Shown here in pieces: positions 1 through 8,972 of a DNA stretch of 64,000 nt. The notes beneath the pieces are model-generated. The model was not told where the DNA came from and ran no database searches. It saw only the letters and a program-made list of their open reading frames with translations. How positions within the stretch are numbered: position 1 is the first letter of the stretch; each line of letters starts with the position of its first letter. The translations under genes were made by a program, and so were the position numbers. Source of the DNA: Herbidospora cretacea (lineage in GTDB: Bacteria > Actinomycetota > Actinomycetes > Streptosporangiales > Streptosporangiaceae); assembly GCF_001570605.1 (NCBI RefSeq), contig NZ_BBXG01000005.1, positions 310,001-374,000 on the forward strand, read 5' to 3'.

Positions 1-540
1 TGGAAGCACCTGATCTCCCAGGCCCGTGAGCACCGCAAGGCGTGGATGGTCGCGGCCGTCGCGCTCGCGCTGCCGATGCTGCGCCGACTCACCCGCGCTC
101 TGGCTTCCAGGATCACGATCGACCGGGAGGACCTGGAAGCCGAGATCCTGACCAGCTACATGGAGGCCATCACCCGGGTCAACCTCACCTGGACGCACCC
201 GCTCCTGCGGCTGTCCCGGCTGACCCAGTTCGCCGTTCTCCGCTCCTACGCCGTCCAGCGCTTCGACCTGCTCACCGAACCGGAACACGGCGAGGGCGAG
301 CAGGCGCTGTCCTACCCGGTCGGCCACGCCGACCTGCTACTGGCCGAGGCCGTCGGCACCGGCGTCATCACCGCCGAAGAGGCCGAGCTGATCGGCCTGA
401 CCCGTCTGGAGAACGTCCAGCTCAGCGTCTACTGCCGACAGCACAACCTCCTCTACTGCACGATGCTCAAGCGCCGCCAGCGCGCCGAAGCGGCCCTCTA
501 CCGGGCCCTCGCAGACGGCGAACTGGCCGACATCAGCTAA
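1..540 (+). CDS. Sigma-factor-like hypothetical protein (5' end outside window)
   Basis: The frame is open to the left edge, so the visible 179 residues are a C-terminal part; the Met at 46 is probably internal. The protein is mostly helical and basic. The stretch after residue ~115 (GVITAEEAELIGLTRLENVQ, then an Arg-rich helix) looks like a sigma region 4-type helix-turn-helix, but no promoter-recognition family could be assigned. It precedes the conjugation genes by 270 bp and ends just before a strong inverted repeat, so it is the last gene of its own transcript. A regulator of the transfer operon is plausible but inferred only from position. Confidence 0.6.
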   Translation, partial: WKHLISQAREHRKAWMVAAVALALPMLRRLTRALASRITIDREDLEAEILTSYMEAITRVNLTWTHPLLRLSRLTQFAVLRSYAVQRFDLLTEPEHGEGEQALSYPVGHADLLLAEAVGTGVITAEEAELIGLTRLENVQLSVYCRQHNLLYCTMLKRRQRAEAALYRALADGELADIS

Positions 541-551
541 AGCCCCGGGAC

Positions 552-600
552 GGGGCCGGCGAAGCCACTGCTCCATGAGCGAGCAAAATCCGCCGGCCCC
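552..600 (+). terminator. Inverted repeat after the first gene
   Basis: A perfect 10-bp stem (GGGGCCGGCG at 552-561, CGCCGGCCCC at 591-600) with a 29-nt loop lies 11 bp after the stop of the first gene. GGGAC (547-551) and GTCCC (604-608) can extend it. There is no T-tract, which is usual for actinomycete terminators. Confidence 0.45.
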
Positions 601-812
601 CATGTCCCATCTCGGTCCTTCGACCAGGTCTTTGTCTCACTGAAGGCAGCGCGGACGGCATCAGCCACGGCGCGGGTCACACCGCCACCGGTCCCTGTCA
701 CCCCGGTCCGCCACATTCCCACCGCGAAGGAGGAGGCCCACCCCGACCCATGTCGGGCTGGCGCCCCCGCGCTGCCTCAGACACCGAGAGAACCAACGCG
801 TGGAGGCATCAC

Positions 813-1220
813 GTGAAACCCACCGAGCCCGATCCGGCCGGGTCCCCGCTACGACGAGTGCGGACTTCCCGGCAGAAGATGCTGCTGCTCGCCGCGGTCG
901 TCGTGGGCGGCCTCTCCCTGGGCGTGCTGGTCGAGCTCCTCATCGCCCACGCCACCAGCGCCGCGACGCTCATGGCGGCTCAGGCGCCAGCGTCGCTGAA
1001 CGAGGTCATCAACAACCTGCGCAATGTGATCGTCGGCCTACTCGTTGCGCTGGCGACGCTCTTCGCGACCGTGGGCGGGCTTCGCTACATGCTCGCCCAG
1101 GGCGACCCCGGCGAAGCCGAAGCCGCCAAGAAGTGCGTGCGAAACGCCGCCATCGGCTACGGCCTGGCCATCCTGGCGCCGCTTCTGGTGGAGATCCTCA
1201 AGGGCATCGTCGGTGCCTGA
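813..1220 (+). CDS. Pilin-like T4SS subunit (TrbC/VirB2-type)
   Basis: This 135-residue membrane protein has a basic N-terminus and a signal-anchor-like hydrophobic segment (about residues 24-45). Two more hydrophobic helices follow, near 68-90 and 107-127, separated by a short charged loop (AQGDPGEAEAAKKC). Size and topology match VirB2/TrbC-type pilin subunits, and the gene stands first in the T4SS operon. I chose GTG 813 because GGAGG at 802-806 sits 6 nt upstream; an ATG at 750 in the same frame has a more distant AAGGAGGA. Its stop overlaps the GTG start of the next gene. Assignment rests on topology and context, not on a conserved motif. Confidence 0.7.
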   Translation: MKPTEPDPAGSPLRRVRTSRQKMLLLAAVVVGGLSLGVLVELLIAHATSAATLMAAQAPASLNEVINNLRNVIVGLLVALATLFATVGGLRYMLAQGDPGEAEAAKKCVRNAAIGYGLAILAPLLVEILKGIVGA

Positions 1221-2808
1221 GATACACGCCGCACGGCACAGGCGCATTTCGCCGTGCCTGTTCGTGGCCGCCACTGTCGTCACCTGGCTCGCGTCCAACG
1301 GCCCGGCTACGGCCAGCCCGAGCCCGTCACCGACGCCATCACCCGCTCCGTCGCCGGGCGCGGTCGCACCGCCCACATCTGACGGGTGCGGGTGGATGGA
1401 CGTCGGATGCAAGATCAACGAGGCGGTGAACGGCTGGTTCACCAGCGTGGTCACCGACGCGATCAACCCCGCCTTCGTCATGGTCGGCCAGACGCTGCTG
1501 TCTGCTCCGCCGCCGTCGATGTTGGCCCGGGTTCAGGAACTGACCGGACACGTGCAGACGGTCGCCAACGCCTTGCTCGTGCTGTTCGTGCTGGCCGGTG
1601 GCGTCATCGTCATGAGCCACGGCACCTTGCAGACCTCCACAACGGTCAAGGAGGTCCTGCCGGGGCTCGTCGGGGCGACCGCCCTGGTCAACAGCTCGCT
1701 GGCGATGTGCGAGTACGCCATCGAGATGGCCAACGCCTTGGTCGGCGCGCTGCTCGGTGCCGGAGTGGACGGGAGACGGGCCGGGAATCTCATCGCGCGC
1801 AAGGTCCTCGAACTGCTCACCGATCAGGAGACCTCGCTGGTCTTCCTGGTTCTGCTGATCGGCGTGGCCGTGGTGCTGGGCTTCATCCTGGCTTTCATCG
1901 CGATCATCCGCGTGACGCTGCTGATGTTCCTCATCATCACCGCACCCCTCGCGCTGCTCTGCCACGGGCTACCGCAGACGCAAGGGATCGCCCGCCTGTG
2001 GTGGCGCTCGTTCATCGGCGTCCTGGCCATCCAAGTGCTCCAGGCGCTGGTGTTGATCCTCGCTTTCAAGACCTTGCTCACTGACGCTGAGCAGGCGTTT
2101 CCCGCTAGCGGCGACACCGTGTTGGTCGCTGGGCAAACGGCGGCGAGCCGTGCGCTCGATGCCCTGATCCTCATCGGGATCTTGTTCGTGCTGGTGAAGA
2201 TCCCCGGCTGGGTGGCGCGCACCGTCTGGCAGCAGGCCCAGCCCACTCTGCTCAAGCGCGCAGTCAAGGCGGTGGTCGTCTACAAGACCCTCGGGGCGCT
2301 CGGATCGGCTTTCCGCAAGTCCCGCCGTGCGAAGACGGCTGGACGTACAGCCGCCCACCACAGCACTTCTGCGCCAGCAATCTCCAGGAAGAAGAAGGGG
2401 CCGCCCCGGGCCTCGGCGAAGACACCAGGCCGACAGGTTCCTTCAGGAGGTCGTCCCGTGAAACAGGCACCTGCTCCGCAAGGTCCGCAGCAACTCGCTC
2501 TGCCCTTCGAGGTGCGGCCGGTGTCCAAGCCTCCGGCCACAACACCGCCACCGTCGGCACCGGCCCCGCGCGGGCGTCAGTTGGCGTTGCCGTTCCCGGT
2601 GACACGCGTCCCGCGCACATCCCCACCAGCCGCCCCAGCCCCGCCAACGGGGGCGTGGGTCCGGCCCCGGCCGCCGTGGGTGCAGGACCGGTTGCCCGGC
2701 ATGCCGACCCGGGCGCCCAAGCCAGGCCAACTCCGGCTGCGCCTGGACCCTCCGCCACGACGACAACCCCGGCAGCCGAGGAACCCCGGCGAATCATCCG
2801 GACGCTGA
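1213..2808 (+). CDS. TrbL/VirB6-like conjugal transfer membrane protein
   Basis: The protein has 531 residues when started at GTG 1213, which overlaps the upstream stop and places a typical signal peptide at residues 1-34. The alternative upstream Met of this frame lies inside the pilin gene. A polytopic membrane region spans about residues 80-340, with long hydrophobic stretches such as LVFLVLLIGVAVVLGFILAF. VirB6/TrbL proteins form the inner-membrane channel of type IV secretion systems. The last ~170 residues are a Pro/Arg/Lys-rich cytoplasmic-type tail that repeats the motif QLALPF twice about 40 residues apart, an unusual feature that may bind a partner. Translational coupling with the pilin supports one transfer operon. 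Confidence 0.75.
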   Translation: MPEIHAARHRRISPCLFVAATVVTWLASNGPATASPSPSPTPSPAPSPGAVAPPTSDGCGWMDVGCKINEAVNGWFTSVVTDAINPAFVMVGQTLLSAPPPSMLARVQELTGHVQTVANALLVLFVLAGGVIVMSHGTLQTSTTVKEVLPGLVGATALVNSSLAMCEYAIEMANALVGALLGAGVDGRRAGNLIARKVLELLTDQETSLVFLVLLIGVAVVLGFILAFIAIIRVTLLMFLIITAPLALLCHGLPQTQGIARLWWRSFIGVLAIQVLQALVLILAFKTLLTDAEQAFPASGDTVLVAGQTAASRALDALILIGILFVLVKIPGWVARTVWQQAQPTLLKRAVKAVVVYKTLGALGSAFRKSRRAKTAGRTAAHHSTSAPAISRKKKGPPRASAKTPGRQVPSGGRPVKQAPAPQGPQQLALPFEVRPVSKPPATTPPPSAPAPRGRQLALPFPVTRVPRTSPPAAPAPPTGAWVRPRPPWVQDRLPGMPTRAPKPGQLRLRLDPPPRRQPRQPRNPGESSGR

Positions 2809-2820
2809 GGAGGAACACCC

Positions 2821-3768
2821 GTGCCCGACGACGAGCACCTGATCACCCGCATTCCGTCCGACGTCGACCAGCCCGACAAGATCGCCTACGGCCTCACCGT
2901 CCGGCAACTGGTGATCGTCGCGCTGACCGGGGGCATCGCGGCAGGCGTCTACGCCCTGTTCCACGAACTGCTCCCCGTCCTGGTCACGGCCGCCGTCCTC
3001 CTTCCCTTGGTCGCCGTCGGGATCGCGCTGGCGCTCGGGCGACGCGACGGACTGAGCCTGGACCAGTTCGCCTTCGCGGCCCTGCTGTTCGCGCGGACGC
3101 CCAGACGGCTGGTCACCGCAGCGGAAGGTGTCAGCGAGCCGCCTCGGTGGTGCCGTCTGCGAGGCAAGTTGCCGGCGCCGTTGCGGCTTCCCGTCCGGGC
3201 GATCCGCACTGACGGAGCGTTGGAGCTGGCTGAAGGCGGCGTAGCGGTGCTGGTGGAGACCTCGACCATCTCCTTCCATCTGCGAACCCCTGCCGAGCAG
3301 GCCGCCTTGGTCGGCGCGTTCGGCAGGTGGCTGAACTCCTTGGATGCCCCGGCCCAGATCCTCATCCGGGCCACGCCGATCGACCTCGGCCACCTCGTCC
3401 AGGGGATCAACGAACGCACCGGCGCCCTCCCGCATCCCGCCTTGGCCAGGGCCGCCGCCGAGCACACGGACTTCCTGGAACACCTCGGCGCTTCGACAGA
3501 GTTGCTCACCCGCCAAGTGCTCATCGTCCTGCGCGAACACCAGCCAGCGGGGGGACGTCGACGGCCGCGACGCGACGCCTGCGCGACGGTCGTCTTGCGG
3601 CGTGCCGCTGAAACCGAGCACACCCTCGCAGCCCTTGGAGTGAACGCGCGGGTCTTGGACGCCTCCGCTGCCCATCGGGTGCTGGCCGAGTGTCTCGACC
3701 CAGGCGGCTGGCATCCCGCCCCCGTGGCTCTTCCCGACGATCTGATCACGAGCGAGGTCGGTCAATGA
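2821..3768 (+). CDS. PrgI family (VirB3-like) T4SS protein
   Basis: The 315-residue protein has an N-terminal PrgI domain: IPSDVDQPDKIAYGLTVRQL followed by two transmembrane helices (about residues 27-46 and 50-75), then RDGLSLDQFAFAALLF. PrgI/VirB3 proteins anchor VirB4 ATPases in Gram-positive conjugation systems, and the VirB4 gene follows directly with an ATGA overlap. The C-terminal ~200 residues are soluble and contain VLVETSTISFHLRT and VLIVLREHQP, resembling the N-terminal domain of VirB4-type ATPases, so part of that domain may have been transferred to this protein. Start is GTG 2821 with GGAGG about 8 nt upstream. Confidence 0.8.
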   Translation: MPDDEHLITRIPSDVDQPDKIAYGLTVRQLVIVALTGGIAAGVYALFHELLPVLVTAAVLLPLVAVGIALALGRRDGLSLDQFAFAALLFARTPRRLVTAAEGVSEPPRWCRLRGKLPAPLRLPVRAIRTDGALELAEGGVAVLVETSTISFHLRTPAEQAALVGAFGRWLNSLDAPAQILIRATPIDLGHLVQGINERTGALPHPALARAAAEHTDFLEHLGASTELLTRQVLIVLREHQPAGGRRRPRRDACATVVLRRAAETEHTLAALGVNARVLDASAAHRVLAECLDPGGWHPAPVALPDDLITSEVGQ

Positions 3769-5564
3769 GATCAAGACGACGCGAAAGCGCAGGTCAGCAA
3801 AGATCGGTTGGGCATCCCGGAGCGCTGGAGGTCAGCGTCCGCACCGTCACCCTTCCCAACGGGATCGCGGCGTCTTTCGCCGTGACCGGCTATCCGCGAG
3901 AGGTCGGCGCGGGCTGGCTCGAACCCTTGCTCACCTACCCCGGCCGATTGGATGTCTCGCTGCACGTCGAGCCCATCCCACAGGCCGTGGCGGCCAAGCA
4001 GCTGCGCCGCCAGCTCGCCCGGCTGGAATCCGCAAGCCGCTCCGACGCCGAGCACGGCCGTCTGGCCGACTTCGCCACCGAAGCCGCCGCCGACGACGCC
4101 ACCGACCTGGCCGCCAACCTCGCACGCGGCCACGGACGACTCTTCAAAACCGGCCTCTACCTCACCGTCCACGCCCCTGACCAGGAACAGCTCGACGCGG
4201 AAGTCGAGCGCGTTCAGGCGCTGGCCGCCTCGCTCCTGCTCGACGCCCAGCCCACCACTTTCCGCGCTCTTCAAGGCTGGACCACCTGCCTGCCGCTGGC
4301 CAGCGACGAGCTGCGCATGCGGCGCACCTTCGACACCGCCGCCCTCGCGGCGGCGTTCCCCTTCACCTCCCCCGACCTGGCCGCGGTCGTTGGAGAAACC
4401 GCGGTCTTGTACGGGCTCAGCGCCACCAGCTCCGGAGTCGTGCTGTGGGACCGCTACGCCCAGGACAACCACAACTCCGTTGTGCTCGCCCGCTCCGGGG
4501 CCGGCAAGAGCTTCTTCACCAAGCTCGAAGTCCTCCGCCTGCTCTATCAGGGCGTCGAGGTCGCCATCGTCGACCCCGAGGACGAGTACGCCCGCCTGGC
4601 CCGCGCGGTCGGCGGCACGCATCTCAGCCTCGGCACTTCCGGGACGAGGTGGAACCCGTTTGACCTGCCCGCCAACCAGAGCGGCGATGTCCTCACCCGC
4701 CGCGCGCTGTTCTTGCAGACCTTGGTCGCCACCATGCTCGGCGCCCCGCTGACCGCACAGGCGCGAGCGGTACTCGACGCGGCGATCATCACCACTTACG
4801 CGGCAGCCGGGATCACCCGCGACCCCGCCACATGGGCCAAACCCGCGCCGCTGCTGGCCAACTTGGTCACCACCCTGACCTCCACCAAGGAGGGGCTCGA
4901 GCTGGCCGCCCAGCTCACCCCGTACGTGTCCGGCTCCTACCGGGAGTTGTTCGACGGCCCGACCACCACCGCCCCGGCCGGGCACCTGATCGTCTTCTCC
5001 CTGCGCGACCTGCCGGAGGAGGTCAAGGCGGTCGGCACCCTGCTGGCCCTGGACGCCATCTGGCGACGCGTGGCCAACCCTCGGGATCGCAGGAAGCGCC
5101 TGGTCGTCGTGGATGAAGCCTGGCTGCTCATGCGCGAAGCCGAGGGCGCCAAGTTCCTTAACCGGATGGCGAAGGCAGCCCGCAAGCACTGGGCCGGGCT
5201 CGCGGTCGTCACCCAGGACGCCACCGACCTCCTCGGCACCCAGCTCGGCCAGGCCATCGTCGCCAACGCCGCCAGCCAGATCCTGCTCCGCCAAGCACCG
5301 CAGGCCATCAGCGCCGTCGGCGACGCCTTCGACCTGACGGAAGGCGAACGGCAGTTCCTCCTCACCGCGGAACGAGGCGAGGCGCTGCTCGTCGCCGGCC
5401 CCGCCAGCCGCGTCGCCTTCCAGGTGATCGCCTCCCCCAGCGAGACCGAACTCATCACCACCGACCCAGCAGAGCTGGCCGCATTGGACCAGCAACTGCC
5501 GCCCGCGCAGCCGATCTTCAGCCCTGGCCACGACGAGCTGGACGAGGAGAGCGACCCGCTGTGA
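3765..5564 (+). CDS. VirB4-like T4SS ATPase
   Basis: The 599-residue cytoplasmic ATPase powers T4SS assembly and substrate transfer. Walker A (RSGAGKSFF) lies near residue 243 and Walker B (RLVVVDEAWLLM) near 444, followed by QDATDLLG and QILLRQAP motifs typical of the VirB4/TraC ATPase domain. The residues before ~200 form the VirB4 N-terminal domain. Start ATG 3765 overlaps the PrgI stop (ATGA); an in-frame Met at 3690 is inside PrgI and was rejected. The stop overlaps the GTG of the VirD4-like gene, so the ATPases are translationally coupled. Confidence 0.9.
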   Translation: MRSRRRESAGQQRSVGHPGALEVSVRTVTLPNGIAASFAVTGYPREVGAGWLEPLLTYPGRLDVSLHVEPIPQAVAAKQLRRQLARLESASRSDAEHGRLADFATEAAADDATDLAANLARGHGRLFKTGLYLTVHAPDQEQLDAEVERVQALAASLLLDAQPTTFRALQGWTTCLPLASDELRMRRTFDTAALAAAFPFTSPDLAAVVGETAVLYGLSATSSGVVLWDRYAQDNHNSVVLARSGAGKSFFTKLEVLRLLYQGVEVAIVDPEDEYARLARAVGGTHLSLGTSGTRWNPFDLPANQSGDVLTRRALFLQTLVATMLGAPLTAQARAVLDAAIITTYAAAGITRDPATWAKPAPLLANLVTTLTSTKEGLELAAQLTPYVSGSYRELFDGPTTTAPAGHLIVFSLRDLPEEVKAVGTLLALDAIWRRVANPRDRRKRLVVVDEAWLLMREAEGAKFLNRMAKAARKHWAGLAVVTQDATDLLGTQLGQAIVANAASQILLRQAPQAISAVGDAFDLTEGERQFLLTAERGEALLVAGPASRVAFQVIASPSETELITTDPAELAALDQQLPPAQPIFSPGHDELDEESDPL

Positions 5565-8005
5565 CTCTCGACGAACACGACGTGAAAGCCGTCTCGGACT
5601 TCCTGCGGACGCTGCCCACCCGGCTACCGGAGTTGCTGGCCCTGTACGGCTGGCGGGTAGCCCTGTCCGTCCTGGTGATGCTGTCGACCATGCTGGTGGT
5701 CCGACACCTGCTCGGCTGGGTTCGGCATGTCGGGCTGGCCCCGGACGCCCGCTTGATCGAGATCTCCTCCCCTCCGCACAGCGACCCGGCCGGAGCGGCG
5801 GTGTTGTGGAGCCAGCTCGTCGGGCTCCTCCGTCCGGCCTGGAAACGCTTCTTGGCCGGTCAGCCTCACCTCGCATGGGAGTACGTAGGCGACGAGTCCG
5901 GGGTCCGCATCCGCCTATGGGTGCCTGGTGTCATACCGCCCGGCACCGTCGAGAAGGCCATCCAAGCCGCCTGGCCCGGTGCGACGACCACCACCGGGCC
6001 CGCCGACGCCCCGCTCCACCCGGCGTCGCGGACGGCGGGAGGGCATCTGATGCTGGGCCGGGCCGAGCACTACCCCCTCAAGATCGACCACCCCAACGAC
6101 CCGATCCGATCCCTGCTCACCGCGATGAGCGGTCTCCGCGAAGGCGAACAGGCCCTCGTACAAATCCTCGCCCGGCCCACCACCGGCAAGCGCCTACGGC
6201 GAGGTCACCGTGCAGCCGCCGTCCTCCGTGGCGGCAAGACGAGCAGCACCGTCGGCCAGGCCTTGGACGAAGTGCTTCCGATGTCCGGGCACACCCGCCC
6301 CGGTGACCTGGCCCGGATGTTCCCCGAGCGAGCCGAGCAGGTCCGCGCGATCCTCGCCAAAGCGAGTCAGCCGCGCTACCAGGTCGCCGTCCGCTACGCC
6401 GTCGCGACCACCCGGGAAACCGACCAGCCCGAGAATGACCCGGCTCCATGGTGGCTGCGAGGCCAAGCCCACACCATCGCAGGCGTGTTCGCCCTGTTCA
6501 CCTCCGGACATCAGTACCTGCGACGCGCCCGCCTGTTCCGCGTCGCGACCGTGACGGCCACCCGCCGCCTGGACCAGGGTTACCTACTGTCGATCAGCGA
6601 GCTCGCCGCGCTCGCCCACCTGCCCTGGGACGCCGACGCACCCGGAATCACCCGCGCCGGGGCCCGGCCCGTCGTCCCATCCCCCGCCGTCCCCCGAAAC
6701 GCCGCAGACGGCCCTGTACGCGTCCTGGGCGACGCCGACAGCGGCCCGCGCCGCCCCGTCGCGGTGCCCGTCGCGGACGGCCGCCAACACACCCACGTCA
6801 TGGGCGGGACCGGCGTCGGGAAATCGACCCTGCTCGCCAACCTCGTTCTCGCCGACGCCCGCGCCGGCCGAGGCGCCCTGGTCATCGACCCCAAGGGCGA
6901 CCTCATCAACGACATCATGGCCCGCCTGCCCGAACGGGCGATCGGCAGGACCGTCGTGTTCGATCCGCAAGCGCCGGGCCGCCCGCCCTCCATCAACGTC
7001 CTGGCCGGTTCTGATCCGGCCTTCGCCGTCGACTCGCTGGTCACCATCTTCCACCGGTGCTTCTCCTCCGCGTGGGGGCCGCGGATCGATGACCTGCTCC
7101 GGTCGACGTGCCTGACCCTGACCAAGGTGCTCGGCCCCCGCGCCACCCTCGGCGAAGTGCCCCGGCTCCTGACCGACTCGGCCTTCCGAGCCCGCATCAC
7201 CGCCCAGGTAGACGACGAACTCCTCGCCGGGTTCTGGGATTCCTACCAGTCGCTCACCCCAGCCGGACAGGCGACCGTCATCGGCCCGGTGATGAACAAA
7301 CTGCGCGCCGTACTGCTCCGGCCCTTCATCCGCCAAGCCCTGACCAGCCCGAAGACCACTGTCCCCGTCGGACAGATCCTGAGCGACGGCGGCCTCATCC
7401 TCGCCCGCCTGCCCAAAGGCGTTCTCGGCGACGACGCCGCCCGGCTGTTCGGCTCCATCCTGCTCGCCCACACCTGGCAGGCCGCCACCCGGCGAGCCCG
7501 CCTCAGCGAACAGGATCGGCCTGACACCGCCCTGGTCATCGACGAGTGCCACAACTTCCTGAACCTGCCCGGCCACATCAACGACGTTCTCGCCGAGGCG
7601 CGCGGCTACCGCCTCTCGCTGATCCTGGCCCACCAGCACCTGGACCAGCTCCCCGCCGACCTGCGCGAAGCCCTGTCCGCCGACGCCCGCAACAAGATCT
7701 ACTTCGCGTCCTCACCGAAAGACGCCTCCGAACTCAAACACCACACCTCACCGCTGATCACCCCGCACGACCTCACCCACCTGGGCGCCTACCAGGCCGT
7801 TGGGCGCCTGGTGGTCGACGGCCAGCAGACGCCCGCATTCACCTTCCGGACCCGGCCCCTTCCGCCTGCCACACCGGGCCGGGAGCAGGAAATCCGAGAA
7901 GCGTCCTGCGACCGCTACAGCAGCCCCGACCTCGCCGACGCGACACCCGCCCGGAGGCGAAAGCGAGGGAAGGCCGCTGCGGCCATCGACCCCCGTACCT
8001 CCTGA
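5561..8005 (+). CDS. VirD4/TraD-like type IV coupling ATPase
   Basis: The 814-residue protein has an N-terminal membrane segment (about residues 27-48). A central P-loop (GGTGVGKSTLL, near residue 415) is followed by VIDPKGDLINDI, and Walker B (ALVIDECHNFL) lies near 656, followed by SLILAHQHLDQL and a TraG/VirD4-type C-terminal sensor region. Coupling proteins dock the DNA-relaxase complex to the transfer channel. Start GTG 5561 overlaps the VirB4 stop. Streptomyces-type transfer uses a single TraB ATPase instead, so this is the multi-component T4SS kind of transfer system. Confidence 0.88.
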   Translation: MTLDEHDVKAVSDFLRTLPTRLPELLALYGWRVALSVLVMLSTMLVVRHLLGWVRHVGLAPDARLIEISSPPHSDPAGAAVLWSQLVGLLRPAWKRFLAGQPHLAWEYVGDESGVRIRLWVPGVIPPGTVEKAIQAAWPGATTTTGPADAPLHPASRTAGGHLMLGRAEHYPLKIDHPNDPIRSLLTAMSGLREGEQALVQILARPTTGKRLRRGHRAAAVLRGGKTSSTVGQALDEVLPMSGHTRPGDLARMFPERAEQVRAILAKASQPRYQVAVRYAVATTRETDQPENDPAPWWLRGQAHTIAGVFALFTSGHQYLRRARLFRVATVTATRRLDQGYLLSISELAALAHLPWDADAPGITRAGARPVVPSPAVPRNAADGPVRVLGDADSGPRRPVAVPVADGRQHTHVMGGTGVGKSTLLANLVLADARAGRGALVIDPKGDLINDIMARLPERAIGRTVVFDPQAPGRPPSINVLAGSDPAFAVDSLVTIFHRCFSSAWGPRIDDLLRSTCLTLTKVLGPRATLGEVPRLLTDSAFRARITAQVDDELLAGFWDSYQSLTPAGQATVIGPVMNKLRAVLLRPFIRQALTSPKTTVPVGQILSDGGLILARLPKGVLGDDAARLFGSILLAHTWQAATRRARLSEQDRPDTALVIDECHNFLNLPGHINDVLAEARGYRLSLILAHQHLDQLPADLREALSADARNKIYFASSPKDASELKHHTSPLITPHDLTHLGAYQAVGRLVVDGQQTPAFTFRTRPLPPATPGREQEIREASCDRYSSPDLADATPARRRKRGKAAAAIDPRTS

Positions 8006-8051
8006 ACTTCTCGCGGAACCCGTCACATCCAGCTCTGATCTCGGAGGACCT

Positions 8052-8930
8052 GTGCCCGTATCCCGTATCCCGCTCGGACAGCCCCGATTCGACGCCGCCG
8101 CCATGGCCGAACTCGCCGCGCGTCTCACCCCGCGTGACTACGAGATCCTCACCTTCCTGTACGAGCACCGCGTCCTGACCACCCACCAGCTCCAGCGCAT
8201 CTTCTTCACGCTGCCCCAGCCCACCCGACGCCGCCTCGGCATCCTGCACAAGCTGCACACCATCACCCGGTTCCGGCCCTGGACCCCCTACGGCGGCTCC
8301 TCACCCCACCACTGGATCCTCGGACGGACCGGCGCCGAGCTCCTGGCCTTGAAGGCCGACACCACGATCAAGGAGCTCGGCTACCACCCGGACCTGGCCA
8401 TGGCCATCTCCGTCTCCACCAAGGCCGCCCACCAAATCGGCGTGAACGACTTCTTCGCCGACCTCCACCACCACGCCCGCCACAGCGACGGAACCGCCGA
8501 GGTCCGGCAATGGTGGGCCGAACGCCGCTGCGCCAAGCTCTGGGGCGACCTGGCCCGGCCCGACGCCTACGGCCGCTGGTGGGAGCACGGCAAGGAGATC
8601 GACTTCTTCCTCGAACACGACACCGGAAGCGAGACCCTGGCCAAGGTCACCGCCAAGCTCCCCGGCTACGCCAGCCTCGCCGAAGCGACCGGCATCACAA
8701 CGCCGGTACTCCTCTGGCTGCCTAGCCGCGCTCGGGAGGCCAATCTCCGCAAGTTGCTCGTCCATGCCGAGGTGCCGGTCGCGACCGCCGTGCACACCGG
8801 CCTCGATGACGGACCTGCGGGAAACATCTGGCTGCCCCTCGGCGCAGATCAGCCCCGCCTCCGGCTGGCCGAACTCGCTGACGCCTGGCCACATCTGAAC
8901 CGCCCCGGACAGGGCGACACCACCGCCTGA
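8052..8930 (+). CDS. Replication-relaxation family protein
   Basis: The protein has about 292 residues. Its N-terminus (RLTPRDYEILTFLYEHRVLT, then THQLQRIFF and RRRLGILHKL) is the winged helix-turn-helix of the replication-relaxation family found next to conjugation genes on actinomycete elements. The C-terminal half carries KEIDFFLEHDTGSETL, a nuclease-fold-like region typical of the family. GTG 8052 is preceded by GGAGGA only 3 nt away; ATG 8103 is an alternative. The family is thought to act in plasmid replication or relaxation of the transfer origin; the exact reaction is not known to me. Confidence 0.8.
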   Translation: MPVSRIPLGQPRFDAAAMAELAARLTPRDYEILTFLYEHRVLTTHQLQRIFFTLPQPTRRRLGILHKLHTITRFRPWTPYGGSSPHHWILGRTGAELLALKADTTIKELGYHPDLAMAISVSTKAAHQIGVNDFFADLHHHARHSDGTAEVRQWWAERRCAKLWGDLARPDAYGRWWEHGKEIDFFLEHDTGSETLAKVTAKLPGYASLAEATGITTPVLLWLPSRAREANLRKLLVHAEVPVATAVHTGLDDGPAGNIWLPLGADQPRLRLAELADAWPHLNRPGQGDTTA

Positions 8931-8972
8931 CTCGGTGACCGGACCCGCTCCTGAAGAAAGGGGCACAACAAG

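Noticed and set aside
3771-5876. 701-codon minus-strand open frame opposite the VirB4 gene
   Set aside because: It is the antisense shadow of a well-supported ATPase gene; composition is Gly/Arg-rich with no domain and no ribosome site.
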